From Rachycentron canadum (lineage: Eukaryota; Chordata; Actinopteri; Carangiformes; Rachycentridae): a stretch of 64,000 nt of DNA. The notes below the pieces were generated by a model. The model had not been told where the DNA came from, did not search any database, and saw only the letters and a program-made list of their open reading frames with translations. The stretch lies in the NCBI GenBank assembly GCA_038496675.1, contig CM076653.1:8825894-8889893 (forward strand). Direction: 5' to 3'. A program made the translations under genes and the position numbers. This document shows positions 1 through 11,449 of this stretch, piece by piece (within the stretch, counting starts at the first letter, position 1; each line of letters opens with the position of its first letter).

Positions 1-550
1 TTTTATGGACATTTGCAGAAGCCACTGTTGGAATTTTACCATTGTTGTGGTTATGTGAAACTGCCTGTTAGAGCGCCACAATAGATAGGAGATTCCCCAC
101 TGGAGATGCAAATGGGAGCTTGAAAACCAACTATAGTGACTTAAATTTGGCCTGTATAAACTACAAGACAACCCGAATTTTTCAACCTGAAAAAATCTGA
201 CTGAATGGCTATTTTACTCGACTTCACTGATTCAGCTCAGTGATCAGCTAAAATTCTCCCACATAGATTTCAGAAATGTCAATTTAAGAGAGAATTGTTT
301 TTCTGAGTCCGCCTACAGAGAGTATCAACAGGTCTAGAAGAATCTGAAATTAAGTCCCTAATTCACGCCTTAACAATTAGTCTTGCCTGCTATAGATGGT
401 AATGTTTGTCATAAAGTGCTTTTGTATCCGATTCCAGGCTGTTAGCGTTACACACCTAAAAAGTGGTTTTAGTTAAATGCTGTTTCTACAGTAGCTTGGA
501 AGTTCATTGTGTTATGATAAGCAAGTTGATTTTAGCAAAAGCTTCATTTT

Positions 551-576
551 AGGAATGATCATTAGGAATGATCATT
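551..576. repeat. 13-bp perfect tandem duplication
   Basis: AGGAATGATCATT occurs twice back to back (551-563, 564-576). Each unit contains the palindrome AATGATCATT. It lies just upstream of a family B repeat end. Confidence 0.8.
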
Positions 577-587
577 GGGATTAGACC

Positions 588-630
588 TGCAACTAATGAT
601 TATTTTCATTATCTATTAATTGTTTTGTCT
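588..630 (+). repeat. Dispersed fish repeat, family B, terminal fragment
   Basis: The segment beginning TGCAACTAATGATTATTTTC followed by an AT-rich dyad matches the end of a short dispersed repeat that I recall as very common in fish genomes. Related copies or parts lie at about 4509-4790, 14025-14335, 15395-15610, 20400-20660 and 40600-40790. Confidence 0.55.
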
Positions 631-776
631 GTAAAAGAAAAAAGTGAAAACTACATGTTTCCACATGACAGTGACTCCAAGATGAGTCACTATCATGTAC
701 AGCAAAATACGCATCAAAAGTTTGCCTTTGCAGAGCTGGAAGCAGCATTTGTCAGTTTGTCATTTTTATTAAAATA

Positions 777-820
<44 letters not shown>
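777..820. repeat. Compound (TG)10(TA)12 microsatellite
   Basis: Direct reading: alternating TG from 777 to 796, then TA from 797 to 820. Confidence 0.95.
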
Positions 821-821
<1 letters not shown>

Positions 822-1140
822 TAGTTGCTGCTCAACTTGCTGTCATTAATTTCAAAAATCTAATTTTGTAGTAAAAGTAAACAAAATGTTGCAATAATCC
901 TAATTCCTGTAATGACCAGCAAATTAATCCTGATAAACATTTGAATTCAGATTAAATGAAGAAGTAAAACTTTGAGTGAGTTTGTCACTTTTAAACTGTG
1001 TGATCAAACACATATTTGTATGCTGCAAGTAATATTACAGTGAGTTGAAGTTTGTACTTGAACCAGGGTTTAGTGAGTCACTTGTCTAATCCCCTCTGCA
1101 CCTCATCTGTTTACCATGCCTTTCAGCTCAACCTCCACTG

Positions 1141-1275
1141 CCAACACGAGGGATAATTATTGATGAATGACCTTCTGCATATTTATTTGTGGTATTTGCA
1201 CGTGTTAATTAAGATTACATCACAAGTAGCTCGGCTGTAATTTATCCTCAGGAAATTGAGTTGAGCCTGGTGATA
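1141..1275. promoter_or_regulatory. Candidate conserved non-coding element
   Basis: Non-repetitive stretch with GGATAATTATTGATGAATGA, GTTAATTAAGATTA and TGTAATTTATCC cores, as bound by homeodomain and Otx/Pitx-type factors. This is inference from composition; no conservation test was possible. Confidence 0.25.
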
Positions 1276-2040
1276 ATGTGTGTGTAATTCTTTGTGTGCT
1301 CTGTTTTCTGGCCATGTTTAATCTGGGGCTCAGTTTGTACATATGACTATCTAAGAAGACTGGAGCTTCTTCATGCTCATTAGAAGTTCGTCAGAATAAG
1401 ATCTTGAAGATTAAGAGATAAATATTATCCAGTACAAAAATGTCTTTAAAGCTCCTTTTCAGAGGTGGAATATTTAATATTGCTAGGTTCATTTAGCTGG
1501 TAAAGCGAGTTATGGCTTTATACAGACATGATGGGACCTTTACAGAAATAGCTAGAATGCGTGTGTGACCTTTGTCAGTGTGAGGGATGCTAAATCCCCT
1601 GATAATTCTCATCAGATTGAGATTCTGCTGCCTATTTTCTAATATCTGACAGGAGGTTGAGACTCAAATGTTTTTTTTGAAATTCCTATCAAACCACTCA
1701 TGCAGCTGGCACGAATGAAAAGTGAAAATGTAAGGAGGGGGGACTGCAGGTCTGATGATTAATAACTATTGTAGTTCCTCCCTCTTCTTAACCACTTTTT
1801 CCGCTCACCCTGTGGTAAAAAAAAAAAAACTTTTATAGACTGATTTTTCAGTTCCTCTTATCTACTTTATTAAAGATCGGTTCACATTTTTTTCATGTGC
1901 CTTTTAATCAAAGATCGACTGCCAGTCATTACTCTGGTTCATACTCTCCTCATCCTGGAACTAAAAAAGTCAAAGCCTGGCCTCCCTTCATGGCTCCGGT
2001 ACTATGCTGCTCTAACCTCTGTCTGGCTTTACCCCCTCAG

Positions 2041-2244
2041 GGCCAGGCAGACTTACTGAAGCATGCCAGAGGTGAAGTCCAGGAGAACCTCAAGCAGATC
2101 CACTACGCTGTGCTCACCTGTAACCTGAGTAAAGGTGGAGCAGCAGGCAGCTCCTCCGGCTCCGAGTCCAAGAGCAGACGTAGCCTTGAGGCCATCCCCG
2201 AGAAGGCCACTGGAGAGGAGGAGCTGACCGACGAGGACAACTAA
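2041..2244 (+). CDS. Terminal coding exon, C-terminus of an unidentified protein
   Basis: The frame is read from a splice acceptor at 2040 in phase 0 to a TAA at 2242-2244 and gives 67 residues. The first part (GQADLLKHARGEVQENLKQI, then HYAVLTCNLSKGG) has charged and hydrophobic residues spaced as in an amphipathic helix. The rest is a Gly/Ser-rich linker, a basic SKSRRS segment and an acidic tail ending EEELTDEDN, typical of a disordered intracellular C-terminus. Third positions are GC-rich, unlike the AT-rich flanks. The frame can be extended upstream to an ATG at 1897, but that part reads as pyrimidine-rich intron, so I start the exon at 2041. A polyadenylation signal follows 239 bases after the stop. 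I do not recognise the family; a cytoplasmic or membrane-peripheral protein with a coiled C-terminal helix is only a guess. Confidence 0.75.
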   Translation, partial: GQADLLKHARGEVQENLKQIHYAVLTCNLSKGGAAGSSSGSESKSRRSLEAIPEKATGEEELTDEDN

Positions 2245-2505
2245 AGACCCGCAGTCCTGCTGCGGTACTCTCCTGGCACCCACGTTCAGACCTCTACTCT
2301 GTTCCTGCCTCCTGAGCTCAAAACCCAAAGTTCCCTCTTTCTCTATGTCTTTACCCTGGCATCGTTGCTCTACACACAGACACACACACACACACACCAG
2401 TGTTTTTCCACATTCCATCAAATACATTCCTGTACCCCAAGCACAGCTGTAACCTCTTACAGACTTCTGCCTTGTAATCATCAATAAAATGCCACCACTA
2501 CTGTA
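2245..2505 (+). other. 3' UTR of the gene ending at 2244
   Basis: Non-coding sequence between the TAA and the first polyadenylation signal. It contains a (CA)n run at 2381-2397. The 3' end of the transcript would fall 10-30 bases after 2488. A longer UTR is possible, since further AATAAA motifs occur around 5850-5935, but nothing here decides between them. Confidence 0.6.
2483..2488 (+). terminator. Polyadenylation signal AATAAA
   Basis: A canonical AATAAA hexamer lies 239 bases after the stop codon of the terminal exon, in the context ATCAATAAAATGCC. Position and sense strand fit cleavage at about 2500-2520. Confidence 0.6.
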
Positions 2506-5500
2506 GGACACAAATCCTGCCCAAGTTCAGATCACAGAAGGTCTCAGCTTAAGCTTCTGGAAAATGACTGTCATTATTTCAAAGTCTTAAAATGTTCAGA
2601 TGTTATACTGAAGGCTGGAAAAGTGTGTCGGGCTCTTTGTAAACATTTGCCACACGTCCAATGCTGCTGAGCCATCGCGGGCACTTGTTATAAATACTGA
2701 ATCTAAGCATCCAGCAAAAACAACCTTTGGGAAAAGTGCTGAAAAGGAGAATATTGACAAAATCAGATGATTTGTGCCAAACGTAAATCACCCTGATCAT
2801 TTTTCCCCAATCATAAAACTCAAATCTCTTCATCTACAGTCCCAGTGCAGAGCGTTGTTGTTCCCCAGTCTTCTGTCTGACCCCGTTCCTCATTTCCTGG
2901 GTGAGCTGGGAAGGCCTAGTGAACTACCAGCCACGTGACCGGTAAAGACACAACTACTGCTCAGACTAGGTGCACTTCTACTCAGCGGATAGCGGTGTTA
3001 CCCAAGGAAACAAAAAAAAGAAAAAGAGCCCTTGGATTGTTGAGATTTCTTAAAGCACAATTTTTTTGAGCTATGAATGTAACAGGACAGAGGAAGCGAT
3101 TGGGACAAGAAGGAAAATGCGATGGAAGTGAAGGAAGAAGAAAACATAACGAATGAGAGTAAAGAGTTGTTTACAAGACTGAACTTGTCCATGTTCTTGT
3201 CTGCCAAAATAGTATAATATACTATGTATATATGGAGTTTCCTGTTACCTTTTTTCTGCAGAGTGCATCATTTTATTATTGTATACTTGGAAAATGAGAT
3301 TTATTTTATAAAAGATATATTAACATGTCTGTGGAAAAACAAATTTTATTTGTCTGTAGATATCTGATAAGGAGGGTGGTCACTAAAATAAAAAAAAAAG
3401 AAAGTGACCTCATGTTTTCACAGTGGACAGATAAGAGAATGTACTCATACTGTTTGGTTGGTGCAAACAACAACAGAGTCTCAAAAATCACAACCAGCAA
3501 CTGCATGAGAAGGAACCACAACTGGATGTTCATAATATGCACTCAAAAACAGTTTGGACGGTGACGCATTTTCATATTTTAGCATTTCATTTGTAAATAT
3601 ACCAGGCCTCTAGTTTTAGGACATGGCCCTCCCGTTTCAGCGTGCTAAAAGAACATCAACTTTATGTCGTATTCTACCAGTGTGTTTTTCCAAAAACTCA
3701 TACTTTGTAAAGTCTGCAGCCCGTAAAAAGAGACAGATATTTGATGTCTTTTTATTTTTCCATGTGTGCTCCCAACCAGTTTCACTGTAGCTTAAAATAC
3801 CCCAATGAGTAATCAGCTCCGGCTGGTTAGAAAACTCATTCCATTGTTTATTTGTAATCATTTGGTTCAGTTGTCGTCCTGAGCAGAATCATTGACTAGG
3901 CTACATCTCTCAGGAAGCCACTGTTATGTCTGAATAGCAGACTTTGAATGGGAGGCCATGCACAAAAACAAAGACTGTGGCTTCGTTTTTAAATGTGCAG
4001 TTCACGTTATTAATCATTTAAACGTTTCCCTCTCCAACACTCACGTGCTTTGCTACGTCTCATCCTCCGGTTCGTCACTTTTCAATGCAAAAATCATCCA
4101 CGTGCAGCGTTTAGAGATTATGTCTGAGGAATTTAAGTGCAGGATTAGCTCAAGTGGCTCCTGTCTGCTTGACAAGTCCAATGAGTCACGACAAGAATTT
4201 AAACTCAGGTCTGGTGAGATGGTTGAGAGGGATGTGAACTTCAAAGTAATAATAGCTTCATAACCATTCCTGGTGGCAGAAGTTCTTGATCCACAATTAC
4301 CCTTTGACTTAATTGTGCCTCATTACTGCAAACTAAAACCTTCTGTAGCAAGTACAAAGTGAGAAAAGAGTTTTGTCTTTTAAAACGCCTCTGGCTTGCT
4401 ATTCATTTAACAGTCCACAACTACGTCTCCAATTAAACATTGATGCCAGAAAACTTAACAAAGGACACAGGAAAATGATAAACAAATGACAAGTTTGCCA
4501 TCAGACCCTGTAGCTAATGATGATTTTCATTATAATTTAATCTGTCAAATATTTTCTCAAATTGCAGTGTTGAACACTCACAACATCACAACATCAAAAA
4601 ACACAATACAAAATTAATCACAACATCTAAGAGCACAAAGTTACATCTTTAACCCAAAAATAGAAAATTCCATTAAATGCAAAATCAAGCAAAGCATCAC
4701 ATTTTCACATTATTTTATTTTATTTATTTATTTTTTTTTTCAATTTTGCTCAGAAAACGACTTAACTGATTAATCAATGATCAAAACAGGTGCTTATTAG
4801 TTCCTCTTATGTTTAATCCATTAGTCAACTCATCTTGGCCGTTGTATTTGCCTAACAGCAGTTTTTCTAACCAATGCTGAAACAGTTGTGTCCACAGCTG
4901 TGCATTAAGTTCATTTCAGTGCCTAATAGTGGGACCTGCTTCTTAGGCCTGAACCCTGGGGGAGACTCAAAGGTGTTACAATTATTTTAAGCCTGCACTA
5001 ATCTTTACTGTGAGATTCTGTTCACCAGCTGTCTGTCACTTCCGCTCAACAACCACCGTCTCCGTAAAGAAACATCTCTGTCACTCAGAGTGGTGCGTCT
5101 CCTTCAAACAAGCTAAACTCTTTGCCTGAGCAGAAATAAGAGACAGACCAGAGAGCAGAGAACAAATAAACCACAATTCTCCTCAGAGTTTCTATTTCCT
5201 GATTCACAGAATTAACATTTAACAAATAAATGTGCCACGAACACTCAGCTGCAGAAGTGAACAGTCACCAAGTTCAGCTTTCACCTGTTTTAACTTGTTA
5301 CAACACTTTTTTTAATTAATATTTTATTCATAATTAAAATGAACTGAAACAAATTATTATCGATTGCTTGATTATATGAAAATTAACTATTCAGACTTAA
5401 ACAAAACTAATTTCCCTTGGTTTTAGCAGATACTCCATCAGCAGCATGCGTCCAAGTCCTTCCCTTTTCATGGATTTTCTGGGACATGTGCTTAACATTA

Positions 5501-6310
5501 ATCCAGTGACAATATTGATTACCAGCAAGAAATCCATTATTTGAGTTTTCAAACTCCTGTTGCCAGGCAGTCGGACTGTTAAATGAAGCTCAAGCATTTT
5601 GAAAGATGCTCGTCTGCATCTTTTATGCCCCCCAAGTGCTCACAATGTCGTGTCCTTTGGTTTTATATACTGTCCACGCCTCCTGCAGCTCACACTACCA
5701 ATAACAAACGTCCGAACTTTAGTGCTGTGCCAGTTGACGTGTTTTTAATTGAAAAGAGGATGAAAAAAAAAAAAAAAGAAGCATTTCAACTGTATCACCT
5801 GTCTCCTTCATCATCTCCTTATCTGTCAGAGTCCAAGAAAAAAAAAAAAGAAAACAATAAAACCTCTGAATAAACAATGTTGGATAGACTGTGTGACTGG
5901 TGTGGTGTGTACTTTAACTTTATGAATAAATAATGCTGTTTTTCATCACTCTCCTCTAAGTGGATTTGGCCCAGTTCAAAAACCAGCAGCTCTCTTCAGT
6001 ACTCTCCAGCCTCGTGTGTGAAATCCCATCAACTGCCTCGCTTCCTGTCCACTGATCAGCTCTCTGTTCCCTGCAGCAACCTGGTCGATGCTCCGCTCGG
6101 CGTAGACCTTCCACCTCTCCTCCCATCAGGCTGACCTTCCTGCTCCGGTCAGCACTGCTGTTACACCCTGTTTCCACATCATAGGCCGCCATGTTAAGTA
6201 ATTCACATCCCAGTGTCTCCCTGAATCGCTTTAATGCCTTTTCATTCACTCACGCTGACAAAATAAGGAAATCACTCTCTTGAAAAACGTCACTCTCAGG
6301 TCATGATATA
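2506..6310. other. Intergenic or long-3'UTR sequence without a recognised gene
   Basis: AT-rich non-coding sequence. It holds an E-box CCACGTGACC at 2931-2940, a Pumilio-type TGTAAATA at 3592-3599, parts of the dispersed repeat called family B here (about 4509-4790 and 5300-5400), A-runs at 5762-5777 and 5838-5849, and AATAAA motifs at about 5850-5935. At 6192 on the minus strand an ATGGCGGCC start-like context opens a 81-codon frame, but no family is recognised and no splice sites support it. Confidence 0.5.
4509..4790 (+). repeat. Dispersed fish repeat, family B, diverged copy
   Basis: The left part reads GCTAATGATGATTTTCATTA then TTTAATCTGTCAAATATTTTC. The right part has CAGAAAACGACTTAACTGAT then TAATCAATGATC. 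The middle (about 4580-4740) is A-rich and contains repeated CACAACATC words and a T-run. It is diverged, so the boundaries are approximate. Confidence 0.45.
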
Positions 6311-6345
6311 CCCCCCCCCCCCCCCCCCTCCCTCCCTCCCTCCTC
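6311..6345. repeat. C18 homopolymer followed by TCCC repeats
   Basis: C from 6311 to 6328, then TCCC units. The counterpart in copy 2 is 9316-9347 with C19 and one TCCC unit fewer. Confidence 0.9.
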
Positions 6346-6694
6346 CAACCTTTGACTCTTGCAGGAGTGAATATTGGTTTCCAATCCAGCAACTAAAGCT
6401 CAGTCTCCTACAGCCAAGTGCTCAAAATGCTAAACATTACCCAAGATTAGTATCACATTTAAATGCCAAAGGAAAAAAAAAAAGGTATTAGTCATATTTG
6501 CTGCACGGCCGCACGAGAACGTGATCATGTATTTTCAAGGACAGACACACCTAGTCCTGACTGTCCCAGCTGTTTTTCCAAAGCTGGGGGAACACATGCA
6601 TCAGTATCGATCAGCTCCCTGCACAGTGAGCGGAGCAGCGCGAGCCTGGGGAAATAAAGCTTCAGCTTGCTTCAGCTGGATCTTCCTCCAGCGT

Positions 6695-6698
<4 letters not shown>

Positions 6699-6732
<34 letters not shown>
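6699..6732. repeat. (AC)17 microsatellite
   Basis: Direct reading. The matching run in copy 2 (9701-9732) has 16 units, an allele-like length difference. Confidence 0.95.
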
Positions 6733-6734
<2 letters not shown>

Positions 6735-8449
6735 AGGTAACATGCAAAAGCAGGCAGTGTGTAGTTACTGTGGAGCATCACGTTTAGGGCCCCCGGCTGC
6801 AAATGCTTGATCATTATTTGACTTTAATCCAGACATGGGAACAAGGTCGAGAGATTTGCCTGTGGATGCCGAGATAATAAATTGAATGCGTACTAAAAGA
6901 ATAAAACAAGTTAATATAAGCTGCAACTGACCTAATTTATTTCTCTAAAAGCAATCACCAAAATGTAAGTTAACCTTAATGATCTCTCTTATCTCAGGTT
7001 AAAAGCCTACCTGTTGTATCTCTGACTGATAACCTGTGCAAACATACACGCACAAGACTGATCCAGACTGTTCCTGCTGCTCTCGCCTGAACAGACGGCT
7101 CTGCAATCAGCCAAATGTGCGTGAGGAACATGTAAACTCACCAGAGTGGTCCTCTAATGCACTCTTTAAGAGCTTTTTGATGAGCGTTAATGTGTAACAG
7201 AATGTTGATAAAGTCAGATGGATTTTATTGGCCAAAGGAGAGTTTGATTTGAAGGTTTCTGTTTGCACTTTGGAAGCCGTAGACTGTTCCCATTGGGAAT
7301 CATTAAAACGTCACTCTAACGTCAGCGCAGCGGGCCTTTGTCGACTGCCTCTCGGTTTTTAAAACTAACTATATCTTTGTGACGACCGGAGCGTCGGCAG
7401 ATCATTTCTTGTAGCTTAGAACGTGATTTATCCAAACGCTGCTTGTGGCAAAAGTGCAGGTTTAGTTCGGCAAACTCGAAGTGAGAAGTGTGCTTTGTTC
7501 AACAGCTGCGTCACTTGAAATGTGACAGTGTAATAATAGAGGCTGATGTCAAAACATACGCCTCAATGTGTCAAACTTGGGTATTCAAACTCAGGAAAGC
7601 AGACAGCATGATCCACTGGTAAAGGTTTGAGCTCTTGAACAGGGACAATGCAAACAATATGAGAGTCACTGTGGAGGTTTCAACAGTAAACATCGTCTGG
7701 AATTAATGAGCGGCATCAAAGACGGCAGACAAGGCCTCGCCGCCGCTTTAAGGACACATTTTCCCAGAAGCGAGTCACAGCAGCGCGGTGAAGATGAATG
7801 GACGGACAGATGGATGCGTCTGGTCCCGAGTGTTGTGTTCGAGGTTAACTCATGGTGTGGGTGTTTACAGCGGAGCTGTGGCACTGAAGTGAGCTGTGCG
7901 AGAAATGTTTGGACAAGCTGTAAAACAAAAGGCAGAGCGGCACATGCTCTTAGTGAAGATGCTTCTGTTAAGAGCGTCCAAGTGGCTGTTTTCTGCCGTA
8001 GCTCCGCCGCTGGCAGAGCAGTTAGTGTGCAGATCTGTGCAGCCAAACGGGGTTGACACGCCGTGACAGCCTCCAGATACCTTTTACAGATGAGGCCCCA
8101 AATGGAGTAAAGGTCAGTGAATGCGTCGCACTCAACCTGCATCCCTCCCTCCCTTGAACACAGCGTTACTTCTTCCTCCTCTTCTCCTCTTCCTCGCTTG
8201 TTCCCACAGGTTATTGATCCGTCCTCTGATCCTTTCACTGAATGCGCTGTTCTCATCTCACAGCCTCTTATTTGGCCTCATCAGCCAGGAGTGAAGTGAC
8301 ATTTAAGCCCAGGTCCATGTGAAGGTGCACAGCGCTGTCAGTGACCTGTGAGGGTATAATTGTCAAAATAATGGAAAATGATAGCAAAGGCTACATTTCC
8401 CCATGGTAGAAGGTCATCATTTTCCAGTATTTTGACTTTATATCCTACA

Positions 8450-8830
8450 GACTCTTCTTGAGGCTCTTGAAAATTGAAATTGCTGGTTTTACTGACGTGG
8501 CAGCCCTCAATGACATCACCCATTGGTCTGTGAGCTGCCGTTCAGAAGCTGTGAATTTGTAAATTCACTGTCGCCATCTCGGTGTTTTGAAACCAGAGGA
8601 AACTGTATTTGGAGGAGAAGGTGGAGCTGAGGAGGAGTGAGGGGTGGAGCTGACCTGCTCTGTACTCTGTCCTGATCGTGTGGTACAGACTGTCAATCAC
8701 ACAGTAGCCACGCCAAAATACACCCCCTGCTTTATTGCCTATTTTGCTCTAAATGGGACCATCATCTAAAAAATATACATGTTGTATTGAAGACTTGAAA
8801 CTGGAGACTGAGACCATAAACTCATGAGGA
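8450..8830 (-). repeat. Dispersed fish repeat, family A, copy in block 1
   Basis: Read on the minus strand, this shares with 30995-31335 and 34035-34330 the word order ATGAG..TTTATGGTCTCAGTCTC, CTTCAATACAACATG, GATGGTCCCATTTAGAG, GGCGTGGCTACTGTGTGATT, CTCCTCAGCTCCACC, TCTCCTCCAAATA and AGATGGCGAC. Its duplicate lies at 11450-11830. The family is a short, apparently non-coding dispersed repeat common in fish; its class is unknown to me. Confidence 0.75.
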
Positions 8831-9184
8831 AAACTATATAAACTGACTTCTTTTTAAAACCAGTGGAGTCGCCTCCTGATGGTCATTTGACAAAATGCAG
8901 GTATCAGGTTCTTCAGCATTGCCTTTAGAACCAGTCAAATCCAAATCGGGGTCAAATACCATATTCTGTTGATATTTCAAGTGAAAAGAAGTAAATTTAA
9001 CTATAATTGTATATATGTGTATATGTGCTATAAATGTGCAAAGGTTTGGGCACAAGCCTATTTGTCAAAGACTCAAAACTTCATCACCTATTTAGGCCTG
9101 AAGTGACCTGTTAGGACTTGTTATTGACTTGTCATGGAGCTGTCAGCTGATGACAATTCCACAGAAATGATAAATAAAACCTTG

Positions 9185-9314
9185 TGGTAACAACCAAACA
9201 ATCCTGGCCTCTGCAAAGGAACTGACTGAGGATGTGAAAATGAAGCTAACTGATGTCTCCCATGCAAAGCAGGGAAGGCTATAAAAAGAATATTAAAGTG
9301 CTTCCAGCTTGAAA
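9185..9314 (+). pseudogene. Tc1-like transposase remnant, 5' part, cut at contig join
   Basis: The segment encodes ASAKELTEDVKMKLTDV in one frame, resembling the N-terminal helix of Tc1-type transposases, followed by in-frame stops. The remnant stops at 9314 against the single N, while its counterpart in copy 2 continues. The break is therefore at the join, not a natural end. Confidence 0.65.
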
Positions 9315-9315
9315 N
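9315..9315. other. Single-N assembly join
   Basis: One N separates the two 3.0 kb copies. A one-base placeholder between identical flanking blocks suggests a contig join rather than a base-call ambiguity. Confidence 0.8.
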
Positions 9316-9696
9316 CCCCCCCCCCCCCCCCCCCTCCCTCCCTCCTCCAACCTTTGACTCTTGCAGGAGTGAATATTGGTTTCCAATCCAGCAACTAAAG
9401 CTCAGTCTCCTACAGCCAAGTGCTCAAAATGCTAAACATTACCCAAGATTAGTATCACATTTAAATGCCAAAGGAAAAAAAAAAAGGTATTAGTCATATT
9501 TGCTGCACGGCCGCACGAGAACGTGATCATGTATTTTCAAGGACAGACACACCTAGTCCTGACTGTCCCAGCTGTTTTTCCAAAGCTGGGGGAACACATG
9601 CATCAGTATCGATCAGCTCCCTGCACAGTGAGCGGAGCAGCGCGAGCCTGGGGAAATAAAGCTTCAGCTTGCTTCAGCTGGATCTTCCTCCAGCGT

Positions 9697-9700
<4 letters not shown>

Positions 9701-9732
<32 letters not shown>
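9701..9732. repeat. (AC)16 microsatellite
   Basis: Direct reading; one unit shorter than the counterpart at 6699-6732. Confidence 0.95.
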
Positions 9733-9734
<2 letters not shown>

Positions 9735-11449
9735 AGGTAACATGCAAAAGCAGGCAGTGTGTAGTTACTGTGGAGCATCACGTTTAGGGCCCCCGGCTGC
9801 AAATGCTTGATCATTATTTGACTTTAATCCAGACATGGGAACAAGGTCGAGAGATTTGCCTGTGGATGCCGAGATAATAAATTGAATGCGTACTAAAAGA
9901 ATAAAACAAGTTAATATAAGCTGCAACTGACCTAATTTATTTCTCTAAAAGCAATCACCAAAATGTAAGTTAACCTTAATGATCTCTCTTATCTCAGGTT
10001 AAAAGCCTACCTGTTGTATCTCTGACTGATAACCTGTGCAAACATACACGCACAAGACTGATCCAGACTGTTCCTGCTGCTCTCGCCTGAACAGACGGCT
10101 CTGCAATCAGCCAAATGTGCGTGAGGAACATGTAAACTCACCAGAGTGGTCCTCTAATGCACTCTTTAAGAGCTTTTTGATGAGCGTTAATGTGTAACAG
10201 AATGTTGATAAAGTCAGATGGATTTTATTGGCCAAAGGAGAGTTTGATTTGAAGGTTTCTGTTTGCACTTTGGAAGCCGTAGACTGTTCCCATTGGGAAT
10301 CATTAAAACGTCACTCTAACGTCAGCGCAGCGGGCCTTTGTCGACTGCCTCTCGGTTTTTAAAACTAACTATATCTTTGTGACGACCGGAGCGTCGGCAG
10401 ATCATTTCTTGTAGCTTAGAACGTGATTTATCCAAACGCTGCTTGTGGCAAAAGTGCAGGTTTAGTTCGGCAAACTCGAAGTGAGAAGTGTGCTTTGTTC
10501 AACAGCTGCGTCACTTGAAATGTGACAGTGTAATAATAGAGGCTGATGTCAAAACATACGCCTCAATGTGTCAAACTTGGGTATTCAAACTCAGGAAAGC
10601 AGACAGCATGATCCACTGGTAAAGGTTTGAGCTCTTGAACAGGGACAATGCAAACAATATGAGAGTCACTGTGGAGGTTTCAACAGTAAACATCGTCTGG
10701 AATTAATGAGCGGCATCAAAGACGGCAGACAAGGCCTCGCCGCCGCTTTAAGGACACATTTTCCCAGAAGCGAGTCACAGCAGCGCGGTGAAGATGAATG
10801 GACGGACAGATGGATGCGTCTGGTCCCGAGTGTTGTGTTCGAGGTTAACTCACGGTGTGGGTGTTTACAGCGGAGCTGTGGCACTGAAGTGAGCTGTGCG
10901 AGAAATGTTTGGACAAGCTGTAAAACAAAAGGCAGAGCGGCACATGCTCTTAGTGAAGATGCTTCTGTTAAGAGCGTCCAAGTGGCTGTTTTCTGCCGTA
11001 GCTCCGCCGCTGGCAGAGCAGTTAGTGTGCAGATCTGTGCAGCCAAACGGGGTTGACACGCCGTGACAGCCTCCAGATACCTTTTACAGATGAGGCCCCA
11101 AATGGAGTAAAGGTCAGTGAATGCGTCGCACTCAACCTGCATCCCTCCCTCCCTTGAACACAGCGTTACTTCTTCCTCCTCTTCTCCTCTTCCTCGCTTG
11201 TTCCCACAGGTTATTGATCCGTCCTCTGATCCTTTCACTGAATGCGCTGTTCTCATCTCACAGCCTCTTATTTGGCCTCATCAGCCAGGAGTGAAGTGAC
11301 ATTTAAGCCCAGGTCCATGTGAAGGTGCACAGCGCTGTCAGTGACCTGTGAGGGTATAATTGTCAAAATAATGGAAAATGATAGCAAAGGCTACATTTCC
11401 CCATGGTAGAAGGTCATCATTTTCCAGTATTTTGACTTTATATCCTACA

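Larger units (their letters stand above)
1..2040 (+). other. Probable last intron of the gene ending at 2244
   Basis: This stretch precedes a good splice acceptor (pyrimidine-rich tract ending in CCCCCTCAG at 2040) and holds no frame that looks coding. It contains a 13-bp tandem duplication (551-576), an end fragment of a dispersed fish repeat (588-630), a compound (TG)10(TA)12 microsatellite (777-820) and a homeodomain-core-rich patch (1141-1275) that may be a conserved element. That it is an intron is inferred only from the downstream exon; no upstream exon is visible. Confidence 0.55.
6311..9314. repeat. 3.0 kb direct duplication, copy 1
   Basis: This block is repeated almost base for base at 9316-12314 with a constant 3000-bp offset over most of its length. 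Differences that I could see are: C-run of 18 versus 19, three versus two TCCC units, (AC)17 versus (AC)16 at 6699-6732, and one substitution (T at 7853, C at 10853). Copy 1 ends at GAAA (9314) directly against a single N. It contains the 5' part of a Tc1-like transposase remnant (about 9185-9314), a minus-strand family A repeat (about 8450-8830), a (CA) run and C-rich sequence. A 196-codon minus-strand frame (7666-8256) is present, but I see no family resemblance or splice support and regard it as chance. Confidence 0.97.

Noticed and set aside
5956..6249. Minus-strand frame with an ATGGCGGCC start-like context
   Set aside because: The start context is attractive, but the peptide is not recognised, and no splice donor or promoter patch was convincing.
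7666..8256. 196-codon minus-strand frame (and its duplicate at 10666-11256)
   Set aside because: Longest gap-free frame, but there is no recognisable domain or splice support. Overlapping plus-strand frames are also open, and the composition simply lacks stops. The duplicate is part of the 3 kb repeat and is not independent evidence.
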